In this document: piece by piece, positions 25,213-34,548 of the stretch
Layout of the letters: every line of letters starts with the position of its first letter
Position numbering within the stretch: position 1 is the first letter of the stretch
Source: Bacteroidetes bacterium UBA6161
GTDB taxonomy: Bacteria; Bacteroidota; Bacteroidia; NS11-12g; UBA955
Assembly (NCBI GenBank): GCA_002422315.1
Contig: DIUJ01000046.1
Location: 1-39,359, forward strand
Reading direction: 5' to 3'
DNA length: 39,359 bases
Program-made: the position numbers and the translations under genes
Notes under the pieces: generated by a model
Told to the model about the DNA's origin: nothing
What the model saw: only the letters and a program-made list of their open reading frames with translations
The model's database searches: none

Positions 25213-26735
25213 TACATTATTTCAAATGTTGTATTGCTGTTTTCTAAATTGTAAACGTTTAGTGGCATTGAAGACTTCTCAAAAATCAACATGGAACCTG
25301 GTCTCAAAGTTTCTTCAATTATGTTAAGATACATTTTTAGTTGGCCACATGTACCATTCACAGAATTGTTAGTAAGTGTTACCGAAAAAAGCCCATTCGA
25401 ACCATTTTGAATATAATTCACAACTCCAAAACCATTCTTACCATTTAATCTTTTGTATGTTGTTCCTATTTTAGGGGAATAGAATACAGGGGTAAGACCA
25501 ACCGGTAGACTCATTTCATCGTAATAGCATGACGAAAGTGTCCCTTTAAACATACCTAAGTATCCTGTATGCATCATGGTATTGGATTGGTAAAAGTCTG
25601 ATTCATAGCGATGTAAGCTGTCTTTAGGAAAAGAAATCTTAAAACTTAAATTTGGGTTTGCTAATTGATTATTACCTAAACTCATTTTTCTTATGTAACC
25701 AAATACATGTACTGTGTCATCTAGTAATTCAACATTGTGAAAGCATAACATTTGAGGAACCATACCGTCTATTTCAGATTCCCTTCCATATATTTTTTTA
25801 GAAGATTCAATTATCCCATTTGCGTAATCTATTTTAAAAAGCATGCCAAATGAAGAGCCAGAACCTACATCAAAGGTTTTGTTCCCTACTAACCAAATTC
25901 TTTTATCAATCTTATCGTATACACAAGAATTGGAAGTGAAGTTGCCTTCTAAAGAAAAATTATTAAATAAATTGCCATTTCTGTCAAGCATAGCATAAAA
26001 TATAGCAGGTACGGTACTTTCTAATACACCTTTTCGGGTATAGTTACCATGTATAAAATAGGTGGTATCTTGGTTTAGTTCATCTATTATAATTTCAGCT
26101 CCATTAATTACATCAAATCTATTTGCAAATACATTATTTTGAATGTCATTATGGTTTATTTTGCATGACCAAGAGAATGCTAGGGTGTCATCTAATTTAA
26201 TTATATAACCATCCCTTTTGTTTGTATATAAGGTTGTATCATTTCCAAGATATCCTGAAAAAAGATAGCCATTAGGAATGGTTTTAGCAAATACCAAAAC
26301 TCCTGGAATATTTAGCTTCTGTACCTTTTGTACAGTACCAATATTATTTACATCCACAACCACGGAAATTGGTTTTCCTGGTTGCGATGTCTCAAACAAA
26401 TACCCACAAAGTATATATCCATTGTTTGCTTGCTTAGAATCTATAGAAGTAAAATAAATTGAATGGCTTGGTGTTCTATCGCTTATATATTTATTCCAAA
26501 TAATGACACCTGTGTCGTGTACATCGATTAAATGAATTCTCATTCCATCTACACTTGGGGTACTTCCTGCAATCAAGAAACCATTGTTTGTATTGTTTCG
26601 AATAACTACATAGCCCTGCATTAATTCTAGTCCACTAGTTATATTTTTAGGCAATACGATATCTGAACTCTTTACCGAATTGTTAAGGCTTAAAATACAT
26701 AAAATTAATAAAAGCTTTTGTAGTTTTGTATTCAT
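25197..26735 (-). CDS. Secreted protein of unknown function, operon partner of the type B T9SS protein
   Basis: A 512-residue protein with a signal peptide (residues 1-23, MNTKLQKLLLILCILSLN then SVKSS). The body has several repeats of the form NGYILCGYLFET, NGYLFSGYLGND and RIWLVGNKTF, as in secreted beta-propeller proteins that start each blade with similar strands. No type A or B sorting domain is visible; the C-terminus ends FEIMYCPGG. It overlaps the next gene by 16 bases. It may be exported to the periplasm or work with its partner at the surface. Function not recognised. Confidence 0.7.
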   Translation of the reverse strand: MNTKLQKLLLILCILSLNNSVKSSDIVLPKNITSGLELMQGYVVIRNNTNNGFLIAGSTPSVDGMRIHLIDVHDTGVIIWNKYISDRTPSHSIYFTSIDSKQANNGYILCGYLFETSQPGKPISVVVDVNNIGTVQKVQKLNIPGVLVFAKTIPNGYLFSGYLGNDTTLYTNKRDGYIIKLDDTLAFSWSCKINHNDIQNNVFANRFDVINGAEIIIDELNQDTTYFIHGNYTRKGVLESTVPAIFYAMLDRNGNLFNNFSLEGNFTSNSCVYDKIDKRIWLVGNKTFDVGSGSSFGMLFKIDYANGIIESSKKIYGRESEIDGMVPQMLCFHNVELLDDTVHVFGYIRKMSLGNNQLANPNLSFKISFPKDSLHRYESDFYQSNTMMHTGYLGMFKGTLSSCYYDEMSLPVGLTPVFYSPKIGTTYKRLNGKNGFGVVNYIQNGSNGLFSVTLTNNSVNGTCGQLKMYLNIIEETLRPGSMLIFEKSSMPLNVYNLENSNTTFEIMYCPGG

Positions 26736-26812
26736 ATAAGTTCTGCAATTTAATGTATTATGGGATAATTATACTACAGTTTTCGATTAAATCAATAAAT
26801 AAATCCTGTAGA

Positions 26813-27775
26813 CTATTGATTATAAGGCTCTGAGGCGCTTTGTATTTTCGCTTTTTTGCGTTGTGATTTGCCCCATGGCATAGGGATATATTTCTCAGGA
26901 TACTTGTTAAGATCTTTTAGAAGTCTATCTAAATTCGCTAAACTTTGATTTAGGTTTGTATACATGGCTTCATCGTTTACTAGTTTGCCCATAGTTCCTT
27001 CCCCTTTTTCTATTTTTGAAGTAATCGCATCAATATTTACAATAGTGCTGTTTAGATTTTCTATCAATTTACCCAATTCTGCTTCTTTTAAATCAGTGGA
27101 TACAGAACTGAAATTTTTAATGGCTAAGTCTAATTCCTCTTTGTTTGCATTTAGAGTTGCACTTAAGCTCTTAAGATTTGCGAGAGTTTGTTGTATATTG
27201 CTTTGGTTTTGTGCTAGGGTTTGAGAAGTTTTATTTGCTACAGTTTCTATGGAAACCATTACATCCTTGGTCTTGTCAATGGTTTGTTCAATTTTTCCAC
27301 TTCTTATTAATACAGAATCAAGGTATTCCATCATGTCTTGGGTTTTGCCAACTATAGGACCAATTTTATCTGTCATGGTTATTTCTACATCGGAGAGTAA
27401 AGTGTCTCCAGTTTGGTGGTAAGATTGTTCATTGCTAAAAAACAATCGAATGGCTTTGGTTCCTAATAAATCTTCGCTTATAATTTTAGCAACCGTTTTT
27501 ACTGGAATTTCTACTTTTTCAGTAATTTTAAAATCTACAACTATTTTTCTAGATGCGGCGTCGTAATTAACAGATTTTACAAACCCAACCTTCAATCCAT
27601 TGATAATAATTTTATTGCCTTTGTTTAATCCAGGCGCTTCGTCATACAAAGCGATATAATGGGATTTAGATTTAAAGATATCACCTTCATTTGCCATGAA
27701 ATTATATCCAAGTATCAATAAGGTAATGCCAATTGCGGTAAATGCTCCTACTTTCGATTCGTTTGAAATTTTCAA
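26813..27775 (-). CDS. MlaD/MCE family lipid transport protein
   Basis: A 320-residue protein with one N-terminal membrane helix (about 10-28), an MCE domain (about 35-115; YDEAPGLNKGNKIIINGLKVG is typical), and a long helical region (about 135-290) with heptad-like repeats, as in periplasm-spanning MCE proteins. Such proteins form hexameric rings that carry phospholipids between inner and outer membranes. The start is TTG at 27775, because no ATG fits and the membrane helix follows directly. It lies downstream of the amidase (54-base gap) but has its own candidate promoter at 27798-27805. No MlaE or MlaF gene is in the window. Confidence 0.88.
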   Translation of the reverse strand: MKISNESKVGAFTAIGITLLILGYNFMANEGDIFKSKSHYIALYDEAPGLNKGNKIIINGLKVGFVKSVNYDAASRKIVVDFKITEKVEIPVKTVAKIISEDLLGTKAIRLFFSNEQSYHQTGDTLLSDVEITMTDKIGPIVGKTQDMMEYLDSVLIRSGKIEQTIDKTKDVMVSIETVANKTSQTLAQNQSNIQQTLANLKSLSATLNANKEELDLAIKNFSSVSTDLKEAELGKLIENLNSTIVNIDAITSKIEKGEGTMGKLVNDEAMYTNLNQSLANLDRLLKDLNKYPEKYIPMPWGKSQRKKAKIQSASEPYNQ

Positions 27776-27797
27776 TTTTAAATATTTTTAGATGTCA

Positions 27798-27805
27798 CAA
27801 AATTA
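27798..27805 (-). promoter_or_regulatory. Candidate -7 box of the MCE gene
   Basis: TAATTTTG on the minus strand matches TAnnTTTG, 22 bases before the TTG start. Confidence 0.35.
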
Positions 27806-27829
27806 ACAAAATGCTTCTATGCTGCAAGA

Positions 27830-28615
27830 TTAGTTTGTTTTACTGTTTGTAAAATTGTTCACAGCTTTGAATATGGAGTGAGAAATGTTGTCTTGTCCTT
27901 CGCTCGAGGTCATGTATTCTCTGTCCTTTTGATTAGACAAAAAGCCAATCTCTATCAACACACTTGGCATAGAACTTTTCCATAATACCAAGAATCCAGC
28001 TTGTTTTACACCCCTGCTTTTTAGTTGGGTAGTGGTTCTAAACTCGTTTTCTACTTTTGATGCTAAGTCTAAACTGCGGTTTAAATATGCATTTTGAAAC
28101 ATAGAAAAAATGATATGACCAACAGGTGAGTTTGGATCAAAGCCTCCGTAGTTTTCATTTTTTTGATAGTTTTCTTCTAAAAGTATACTGGCATTTTCTC
28201 TTTTTGCTACCTCTAAATTGCTTTCGTTTTTGTGCAGACCCATAACAAAAGTCTCTGTTCCTTCGGCACTTGTATTGTCGGCAGCATTGCAGTGTATAGA
28301 AATAAAAAGATCTGCTTTAGCTTTGTTTGCAATATTTGTTCTTTCCCATAACTCTACAAAAATATCCGATTTTCTAGTATATAGTATTTTTACGTTGGGT
28401 ATACTATCTTCTAGTAGTTTTCCCACTTTTAAAGCAACCGCTAGTGCTACTTCTTTTTCTTTTTTTCCAGCATACATTGCCCCGGGGTCTTTGCCCCCGT
28501 GTCCTGCATCTATTACAATGGTTTTTGTGCCCTCCTGTATGGCATATTTTTTTTCTAAAAACCCAAGATGGATTAATGAAAAAATAAGTAAAAGTATCCC
28601 TAAGAGTTTTTTCAT
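27830..28615 (-). CDS. N-acetylmuramoyl-L-alanine amidase (Amidase_3)
   Basis: A 261-residue exported zinc amidase from the ATG at 28615. Residues 1-19 form a signal or anchor segment. Zinc ligands are His39 in DAGHGGKDPG, Glu53 in KKEKEVAL and His108 in ISIHCNAA; the catalytic Glu222 is in VLIEIGFLSN. It cleaves the amide bond between MurNAc and the stem peptide, acting in cell division or wall turnover. The upstream part of the open frame (14 codons) would spoil the signal sequence, so the later ATG is used. It is divergent from lptD and upstream of an MCE gene, so the three make an envelope-maintenance cluster. Confidence 0.93.
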   Translation of the reverse strand: MKKLLGILLLIFSLIHLGFLEKKYAIQEGTKTIVIDAGHGGKDPGAMYAGKKEKEVALAVALKVGKLLEDSIPNVKILYTRKSDIFVELWERTNIANKAKADLFISIHCNAADNTSAEGTETFVMGLHKNESNLEVAKRENASILLEENYQKNENYGGFDPNSPVGHIIFSMFQNAYLNRSLDLASKVENEFRTTTQLKSRGVKQAGFLVLWKSSMPSVLIEIGFLSNQKDREYMTSSEGQDNISHSIFKAVNNFTNSKTN

Positions 28616-28635
28616 ACTATGGCCTGTTTTTTGTA

Positions 28636-28643
28636 TAGATTTG
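28636..28643 (+). promoter_or_regulatory. Candidate -7 box of lptD
   Basis: TAGATTTG matches TAnnTTTG and lies 46 bases before the GTG start of lptD. Confidence 0.35.
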
Positions 28644-28689
28644 CACTCGTGTAACAATAGATTGCAAGTGCAATTTTAATGCCCTTTTT

Positions 28690-31284
28690 GTGAAGAACAG
28701 ATTTTTTATTTTTAGTATACGACTTTTTTTATTGTGGATAACCATATTGGGTGCTCCTAATATTGCTTTTTCTAGCACTCTAGATTCTTCGTTTTTATCT
28801 ACTGATTCTCTTACTTCAATTTCTGATTCCACTGGAAATGATTCCACTTCCGATGTGTCTTTTAGAATTTCTAAAGATGCAATAGAAGAATTAATTGATT
28901 ATAAAGCCAACGATTCCATTGTTTTTGATATGAAAAATAAAATGGTTTATTTGTATGGTGGTGCAAAGGTTTTGTATGGTGATATGAATTTAGAAGCATG
29001 GATTATTGCCATTAATTTTGAAACCAAAGAACTAAAAGCAATAGGGAAAACAGATTCTATGGGGAAATATGAAGATAAACCCAAATTTAAAGATGCCTCC
29101 AGAGAAGTAATTGCAGATTCTATGCGCTATAATTTTGCTAGCAAAAAAGGAAAAATGCAAGGTCTTAGATTGCAAGAAGGAGAAGGCTATATAATATGTA
29201 ACAAGGTATACAGAGAAGAGAGTGGTGTAATATTAACGGATATTGGTAAATACACTACATGCAATGAAGAACATCCTCATTTTTATTTGAATGCACGAAA
29301 ACTAAAAATTATCCCAAACGATAAAATTATTTTTGGACCCGCAAATATTGTAATTGAAGACATTCCATTGCCTGCCTTTTTGCCATTTGGGCTGTTCCCA
29401 ACCAAAAAAGGCCAACAAGCGGGTTTAATTATTCCGCAGTATGGCTTAAGTCCAAATAGAGGATATAACTTTACAAACCTTGGCTATTATTTCCCTTTGA
29501 GCGATTACATGGACCAATCTGTTTTAGTAGATTTTTATTTTAGAGGGAGTTGGGGTTTGAAGTCCAACACGCGCTATGCAAAAAAATATAAATACAATGG
29601 AGCATTGAATTTAGGATATTCCTATAACATTATAGGAGAGGAGGGCACAAGTTCCTATTTTGTTTCTCCTGATTATAAAATAAGATGGGTTCATACCCAA
29701 GATGCAAAGGCAAAACCCGGTACTGGTTTCAATGCCGATGTGGACATTCAAAGTAGTACCTACAATCAGTTTAATTCATTTAATCCCAATCAAATTGTTG
29801 CTTCGCAATTTGCCTCAACAGTTTCATATTCTAAAATGCTAAAAGGGGGTAAACACTCCATGAGACTTGGGATGAACCACAGACAAAATACACAGACCAA
29901 GGAATTTAACGTGGATTTACCTAATTTTAATTATGATGTAAGCAGATTTACCCCATTTGCATTAAAAAACAGGGTAGGTAGGCCCAAATGGTACGAAACT
30001 ATAGGGGTGAGTTATTCTGCCAATTTTAGAAATAACCTAAGGACATTTGATTCCCTTTTACTTGACCCCAAAGTAGTAGATGATTTTTCCAATGGTATTT
30101 TACATACAGTTCCAATTAGTACTTCTTTTAAAGTATTTAAGAACTATTTTACCTTAAATCCTTCTATCAATTATTCTGAATATTGGTATTTTAAAACGAT
30201 TAGAAAACAGTTCAATGAATCTACAAAGCAGGTAGAAACAAATTCGGTAAATGGATTTTCTAGAGCTTCTAATTTTTCTACTAGCCTAAGCTTAACTACA
30301 AGGATTTTTGGTACAGTTAAATTTGCTAAAAGTCAAAAAATACAAGCCATAAGGCATGTAATTACCCCCAATTTGAGCGTTTCTTTTAGACCCGATTTTT
30401 CAGAACAACCCTTTAACTATTTTAGAGAAGTACAGTTGGATAGTACAGGCAGAATTGGGAAGTATTCCATTTTCGAAGGTGCCATTCATGGTGGGCCAGG
30501 TTCTGGGAAACAAGGGATTGTTAACTTTAATTTAATGAATAATTTGGAAATGAAGAGGATTCTAAAAACAGATACTTCTACAAAATTTAATATAGTGAAA
30601 TTAATCGAAGCTTTAGATATAAACACCAATTATAACTTTTTAGCAGATAGCTTTAATCTTAGCGACATAAGAATGACAATGAGAACTGTGTTGTTTGGCA
30701 AACTGAGTGTTCAAATGAATGCAACACTAGACCCATATAGCAGGATAGACAATAGGAGAATAAATGCTTTTGCACTGAGCGAAAACAACAAATTAGGAAC
30801 TTGGTCGGGCGCCTCTTTTGTAACTTCTTATTCTTTAAATCCACAAGCATTGCCTAAGTTTAATTCGGTATCGAGGATTCCAGGTGCTATGCTTAGCGAC
30901 GATGAATGGAGAAATATAGCCCTATATCCTCATACATTTGTAGATTTTAACGTACCATGGAATTTTAGTTTTAACTATTCTCTAAGTTACAAAAATCCTT
31001 TTAATTCAATTGTATCGTCAACCAATAATATTGTCAGCTTCTCTGGTGATTTGAAACTCACAGAGAATTGGAAAATAGACCTCAGCAGTGGTTATGATTT
31101 TGCCCAAAAACAAATATCATTTACCTCTGTAAATTTCACAAGAGACTTACATTGTTGGCAAATTAATTTTAATTGGTTTCCAATTGGTATTAGAAAAAGT
31201 TTTGTGTTTACCATTAGAGCCAAATCTTCTCTATTGCAAGATTTAAAATTGAACAAAAGAGGTTTTTGGTTCGATGGGATATAA
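28690..31284 (+). CDS. lptD: LptD-like LPS-assembly outer-membrane protein
   Basis: An 864-residue protein with a signal sequence (about 1-28), a periplasmic OstA/LptA-like beta-jellyroll (about 65-230; VYLYGGAKVLYGDMNLEA and MQGLRLQEGEGY are typical), and a C-terminal LptD beta-barrel (LPAFLPFGLFPTKKGQQAG onward, with many strands). It inserts LPS into the outer leaflet, usually with LptE. It fits the large Bacteroidota LptD-like form. The start is GTG at 28690: the frame is open only about 50 bases further up and contains no ATG there. It converges on the EamA transporter gene with only four bases between stops. Confidence 0.88.
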   Translation: MKNRFFIFSIRLFLLWITILGAPNIAFSSTLDSSFLSTDSLTSISDSTGNDSTSDVSFRISKDAIEELIDYKANDSIVFDMKNKMVYLYGGAKVLYGDMNLEAWIIAINFETKELKAIGKTDSMGKYEDKPKFKDASREVIADSMRYNFASKKGKMQGLRLQEGEGYIICNKVYREESGVILTDIGKYTTCNEEHPHFYLNARKLKIIPNDKIIFGPANIVIEDIPLPAFLPFGLFPTKKGQQAGLIIPQYGLSPNRGYNFTNLGYYFPLSDYMDQSVLVDFYFRGSWGLKSNTRYAKKYKYNGALNLGYSYNIIGEEGTSSYFVSPDYKIRWVHTQDAKAKPGTGFNADVDIQSSTYNQFNSFNPNQIVASQFASTVSYSKMLKGGKHSMRLGMNHRQNTQTKEFNVDLPNFNYDVSRFTPFALKNRVGRPKWYETIGVSYSANFRNNLRTFDSLLLDPKVVDDFSNGILHTVPISTSFKVFKNYFTLNPSINYSEYWYFKTIRKQFNESTKQVETNSVNGFSRASNFSTSLSLTTRIFGTVKFAKSQKIQAIRHVITPNLSVSFRPDFSEQPFNYFREVQLDSTGRIGKYSIFEGAIHGGPGSGKQGIVNFNLMNNLEMKRILKTDTSTKFNIVKLIEALDINTNYNFLADSFNLSDIRMTMRTVLFGKLSVQMNATLDPYSRIDNRRINAFALSENNKLGTWSGASFVTSYSLNPQALPKFNSVSRIPGAMLSDDEWRNIALYPHTFVDFNVPWNFSFNYSLSYKNPFNSIVSSTNNIVSFSGDLKLTENWKIDLSSGYDFAQKQISFTSVNFTRDLHCWQINFNWFPIGIRKSFVFTIRAKSSLLQDLKLNKRGFWFDGI

Positions 31285-31288
31285 TTCC

Positions 31289-32194
31289 TTAGCCTAATCT
31301 TTTTGCTAGATAATTTGCCCTTTGTTGCTTTACTATTTTTAGCGTGTGGTTTCCTAGTAGTCCCAAAATAATAATACCCATGGCCATTAAACTTAAATTA
31401 CTTTGCTTTTCATCGAAGATAAAATATCCTAAAAATACAGCATAAATAGCCCCCAAATATTTAAACGGAACTATATGGGAAGCGTTTGCAGAATGAAGAG
31501 CCTTGGTCATAAAAACTTGAGCAAATTGAGTGAACAAGCCTATAAGTATTAAAATAAATAATTCGATTAAATTAGGAACAACAAATTCATATAAACACCA
31601 CAAACCCATTACAGGTGCAGCTAACATTGGGAAATAGATTACAATATTCAATGGGCTATCTGTATTTTTACATTGGATTATTGCATTGTAGGCAATTCCA
31701 CTAAAGCCAGCGGACAATAAACCCATTCCAAGCCAAAACAAATCCAAATGATTGTTCTGGATTTTTTCAATCCCTAGCATAAGTACACCCAAAAAAGAAA
31801 TGGCAATCATTATCCATTGCATTTTTAAAACTTTTTCTTTGAAAAAGTACATGGAAATAAGAATTGTGAATATAGGACTTAGGTATTGTAAAACCGTAGC
31901 TATAGCAAGGTTTAAATTTTGTAAAGTAAAGAAAAAAAGAGTGAGTGCTAGTGTACCAAATACTCCCCTGATTAAAAGCCATTTTTTGTTTACACCCAAA
32001 ATTGGCAATTTGTTCTTTTTTAAGTAGTAAAAGCTTATAATAAAGGATATTATAGACCGAATAAATACGATTTGATGTGGTGGGAATTTTTGAAAACCAA
32101 AGTAAATAGGATTGGATAAAGTTTTAACTCCTGTATTTACCAAAGCAAAACACAAGGTAGAAAGTAAAATAAATTGAATTCCTTTATTGTTCAT
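31289..32194 (-). CDS. DMT-superfamily EamA transporter
   Basis: A 301-residue inner-membrane protein with about ten helices in two EamA repeats (FVRSIISFIISFYYLKK-like first repeat; NAIIQCKNTDSPLNIVIYFP leading to the second, with ALHSANASHIVPFKYLGAIYAVFLGY). EamA proteins export or import small metabolites; the substrate cannot be inferred. It lies 14 bases downstream of queE on the same strand, so it is probably the last gene of a folD-queE transcript. Confidence 0.87.
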   Translation of the reverse strand: MNNKGIQFILLSTLCFALVNTGVKTLSNPIYFGFQKFPPHQIVFIRSIISFIISFYYLKKNKLPILGVNKKWLLIRGVFGTLALTLFFFTLQNLNLAIATVLQYLSPIFTILISMYFFKEKVLKMQWIMIAISFLGVLMLGIEKIQNNHLDLFWLGMGLLSAGFSGIAYNAIIQCKNTDSPLNIVIYFPMLAAPVMGLWCLYEFVVPNLIELFILILIGLFTQFAQVFMTKALHSANASHIVPFKYLGAIYAVFLGYFIFDEKQSNLSLMAMGIIILGLLGNHTLKIVKQQRANYLAKRLG

Positions 32195-32208
32195 TCTATG
32201 CAGAGCAC

Positions 32209-32820
32209 TTAAGGGATTTGCATAAATTTATGGGTTTGCAAAGAGATCTGCCAATTGGTATTTTTTTTCACAAAATCTATACATAAAGGCAGTACCTTGT
32301 TAGACTTACTCCACTCTGGCTGTAACAATAATTTACAATTTATGGAGATGTCTTTTACAAAGGATTGAGCCCACTCTATGTCGGATGGGTGAAAAACCAC
32401 CACTTTGAGTTCGTTTGCTTTTATAAGTTCTGAAGGAATGGCCGCTTTAAATTTCTTGGGTGAAATACAAATCCAGTCAAAATCGCCTAAAATAGGAGAG
32501 GAGGCAGAAGTTTCCAGGTGAACTTTAAGACCTTTTTGATGCAAAGCGTTACATAAAACTGTTAAATCATACAAACAAGGTTCGCCGCCTGTAATCACTA
32601 CAATTTTGGTTCCACTAAGAGATGCTTCTTGAGCTAGAAATTCCGAATCCAAAACAGGGTAATTAGCTGTGGACCAGCTTTCTTTCACATCGCACCAAAC
32701 ACAACCTACATCGCATCCAGCCAATCTAATAAACCAAGCAGGGAAGCCAGTATATACCCCTTCTCCTTGAATGGTGTAAAAGCGTTCCATTATGGGGTAT
32801 TTTGTTTCAGAAAATTTCAT
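32209..32820 (-). CDS. queE: 7-carboxy-7-deazaguanine synthase (radical SAM)
   Basis: A 203-residue radical SAM protein. The cluster motif is Cys36-x3-Cys40-x2-Cys43 (GCDVGCVWCD), preceded by FYTIQGEGVYTGFPAWFIRLAG, the QueE substrate region. VVITGGEPCLY and LHLETSAS-like HLETSAS follow. It turns 6-carboxy-tetrahydropterin into 7-carboxy-7-deazaguanine, a step toward queuosine. The start overlaps the folD stop by four bases (ATGA), so translation is probably coupled. Other queuosine genes (queC, queD) are not in the window. Confidence 0.93.
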   Translation of the reverse strand: MKFSETKYPIMERFYTIQGEGVYTGFPAWFIRLAGCDVGCVWCDVKESWSTANYPVLDSEFLAQEASLSGTKIVVITGGEPCLYDLTVLCNALHQKGLKVHLETSASSPILGDFDWICISPKKFKAAIPSELIKANELKVVVFHPSDIEWAQSFVKDISINCKLLLQPEWSKSNKVLPLCIDFVKKNTNWQISLQTHKFMQIP

Positions 32821-33701
32821 GCAAGCTTATTTTTAGTTTTGTAAGCTTGTAAAGTATTTAAAAGTAGACCTACTCTTGTCATTGGTCCTACACCGCCAGG
32901 AACAGGGGTTAGCGCACTGCATTTAGTGCTTAAGGAGTCAAAATTGGTATCTCCTTTAAGTACATAACCTTTGCTATTGGATTTGTCTTCCACCCTGCTA
33001 ATTCCAACGTCAATCACAACAGCACCTTCTTTAACCATACTTGCATCTAAAAAACCAGGTTTGCCAATAGCTACAATGATAATGTCAGCCATTTGTGTGA
33101 AAAATTCCAAGTTTTTGGTTTTACTATGGCACAATGTTACCGTTGCATTTCCCACGGGGCCGGCTTGCGACATAAGAATGCTCATGGGCCTTCCTACTAT
33201 GTTGCTTCTTCCTATTACCACACAGTGTTTACCAGAGGTTTCTATGTTATAACTTTCTAAAAGTTTAAGAATCCCAAAAGGAGTAGCAGGTATATAACCA
33301 CCTTCTCCTCGAGCAACTAAACCAAAATTAAAAGGAGTAAAACCATCTACGTCTTTACTTGGGTGTATAGCATCGGTAATGTCTTTTTCCGAAATATGTT
33401 TTGGGAGGGGTAGTTGCACTATAAGGCCATCAGTATCATTTGATTGATTGATAGTGTGAATTAATTCAATAAGTTCCTCTTGTGTAGTATTTTCTGGAAG
33501 TTTATGAACAGAAGAGCCAAAGCCAATAGCCATACAATCCCGTTCTTTAGCACCCACATAAGCCATACTCGCGCCATCGTTTCCTACCAATATAGCACTA
33601 AGATGAGGTGCTCTGAAGCCTTGACTTACGAGCTTAAGGGTTTCTTGTTTTATTTGATCTCTTATTTGTTGCGAAACTTTGTTACCGTCTATTATCTGCA
33701 T
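32817..33701 (-). CDS. folD: Methylenetetrahydrofolate dehydrogenase/cyclohydrolase
   Basis: A 294-residue bifunctional enzyme that interconverts 5,10-methylene- and 10-formyl-tetrahydrofolate through a methenyl intermediate. Motifs: YVGAKERDCMAIGF (catalytic Lys in the YVxxK pattern), DGLIVQLPLPKH, KDVDGFTPFN, VVIGRSNIVGRPMS (nucleotide binding) and LTPVPGGVGPMTRV. The frame is open 98 codons further up, but that part has no homology and lies over the promoter region. The ATG at 33701 begins with the usual MQIIDGNKVSQQI. The coupled queE start overlaps its stop. Confidence 0.96.
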   Translation of the reverse strand: MQIIDGNKVSQQIRDQIKQETLKLVSQGFRAPHLSAILVGNDGASMAYVGAKERDCMAIGFGSSVHKLPENTTQEELIELIHTINQSNDTDGLIVQLPLPKHISEKDITDAIHPSKDVDGFTPFNFGLVARGEGGYIPATPFGILKLLESYNIETSGKHCVVIGRSNIVGRPMSILMSQAGPVGNATVTLCHSKTKNLEFFTQMADIIIVAIGKPGFLDASMVKEGAVVIDVGISRVEDKSNSKGYVLKGDTNFDSLSTKCSALTPVPGGVGPMTRVGLLLNTLQAYKTKNKLA

Positions 33702-33737
33702 GAAAAATGATTTAAATCCAATAATGGTTTGGAACTG

Positions 33738-33745
33738 CAAATTTA
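33738..33745 (-). promoter_or_regulatory. Candidate -7 box of folD-queE
   Basis: TAAATTTG on the minus strand, 36 bases before the folD ATG at 33701, supporting that start over the upstream one. Confidence 0.4.
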
Positions 33746-33836
33746 CAGTTTTAATTAGATTCTTTAAGCATAATCTAATAAATAATACAATTGAAATAAC
33801 TGGGGATAATGCGATTTTTTGTAATTCAAAAAAGCT

Positions 33837-33844
33837 TATTTTTG
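33837..33844 (+). promoter_or_regulatory. Candidate -7 box of the lipoprotein-protease operon
   Basis: TATTTTTG, with TTTG at 33818-33821 (15-base spacing, shorter than usual). It is 24 bases before the ATG at 33869. Confidence 0.35.
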
Positions 33845-33868
33845 TGGAATATTCATCTTTATTAGTTA

Positions 33869-34537
33869 ATGAGAAATAAGATACTTCTTTTTGGTATTTT
33901 TCTGATGACAATGCTAAATTCTTGTCAGAAAGATCCCATTTCTCCAGATTCTTTAGATTTGGGCTTGGATTATTTTCCTTTAAAAAGTGGTACAAGTTTG
34001 GTTTATGAAGTAGATTCTATACTTTATGATGGCTTTAACCAGACCGTAGATACGATTAAATCTCTTTTTACCTTGGAATATCTAAGTGAATTTTTAGACA
34101 GTGCAGGAGAAAATGCATTTAGAATAGAGCGCTTTAATCCTAATTTGCCACAAGTAAACCAAAACAATAGGATTGCCTATTATGTGAAAAAAGACCATCA
34201 ATTGTTCTCTGATTTTATAGACAATAAGAAAACAGTAAAACTTTCTTTTCCAGTTAGAAATGGAAGGTTTTGGGATGCAAACAGCTTTAATACCGAAAAT
34301 TTCAAACGATGCACTTATCAACTAGTTGGAGAGAAGTTTAAAGGCAAGTTTTTTGAATTTGACCATACCGCTACAGTTTCAATTTACGACATTCAAACTT
34401 TTATCTCCGAGATAAAACAGGTAGAAGTATATGCTAAAAATGTGGGCCTTGTATATTCGGAAGATACATTTATAGAGAGAAATTCAGGAAGAACCAATGG
34501 TTACAAAATAATCATTCATTTAAAAGAAGTTTTATAA
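33869..34537 (+). CDS. Lipoprotein of unknown function, paralogue 1
   Basis: A 222-residue lipoprotein (signal ending TMLNSC, lipidated Cys19). The mature part is not a family I recognise. It is paralogous to the next gene: both share a DxGxxYFPL start, a central LSFPV segment followed by W-D-x-N-S, and a C-terminal VEVYAxNxGLVY. It starts a compact run with a second lipoprotein, a subtilisin-like protease and trmN6. Confidence 0.8.
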   Translation: MRNKILLFGIFLMTMLNSCQKDPISPDSLDLGLDYFPLKSGTSLVYEVDSILYDGFNQTVDTIKSLFTLEYLSEFLDSAGENAFRIERFNPNLPQVNQNNRIAYYVKKDHQLFSDFIDNKKTVKLSFPVRNGRFWDANSFNTENFKRCTYQLVGEKFKGKFFEFDHTATVSIYDIQTFISEIKQVEVYAKNVGLVYSEDTFIERNSGRTNGYKIIIHLKEVL

Positions 34538-34548
34538 ATCATAAGTAA

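Noticed and set aside
28218..28679. 153-codon frame antisense to the amidase
   Set aside because: Opposes a clear zinc amidase with intact ligands; composition is typical of a shadow frame.
33702..33995. 98-codon N-terminal extension of folD
   Set aside because: No homology to FolD, and it overlaps a -7 box and the intergenic region; the family N-terminus begins at 33701.
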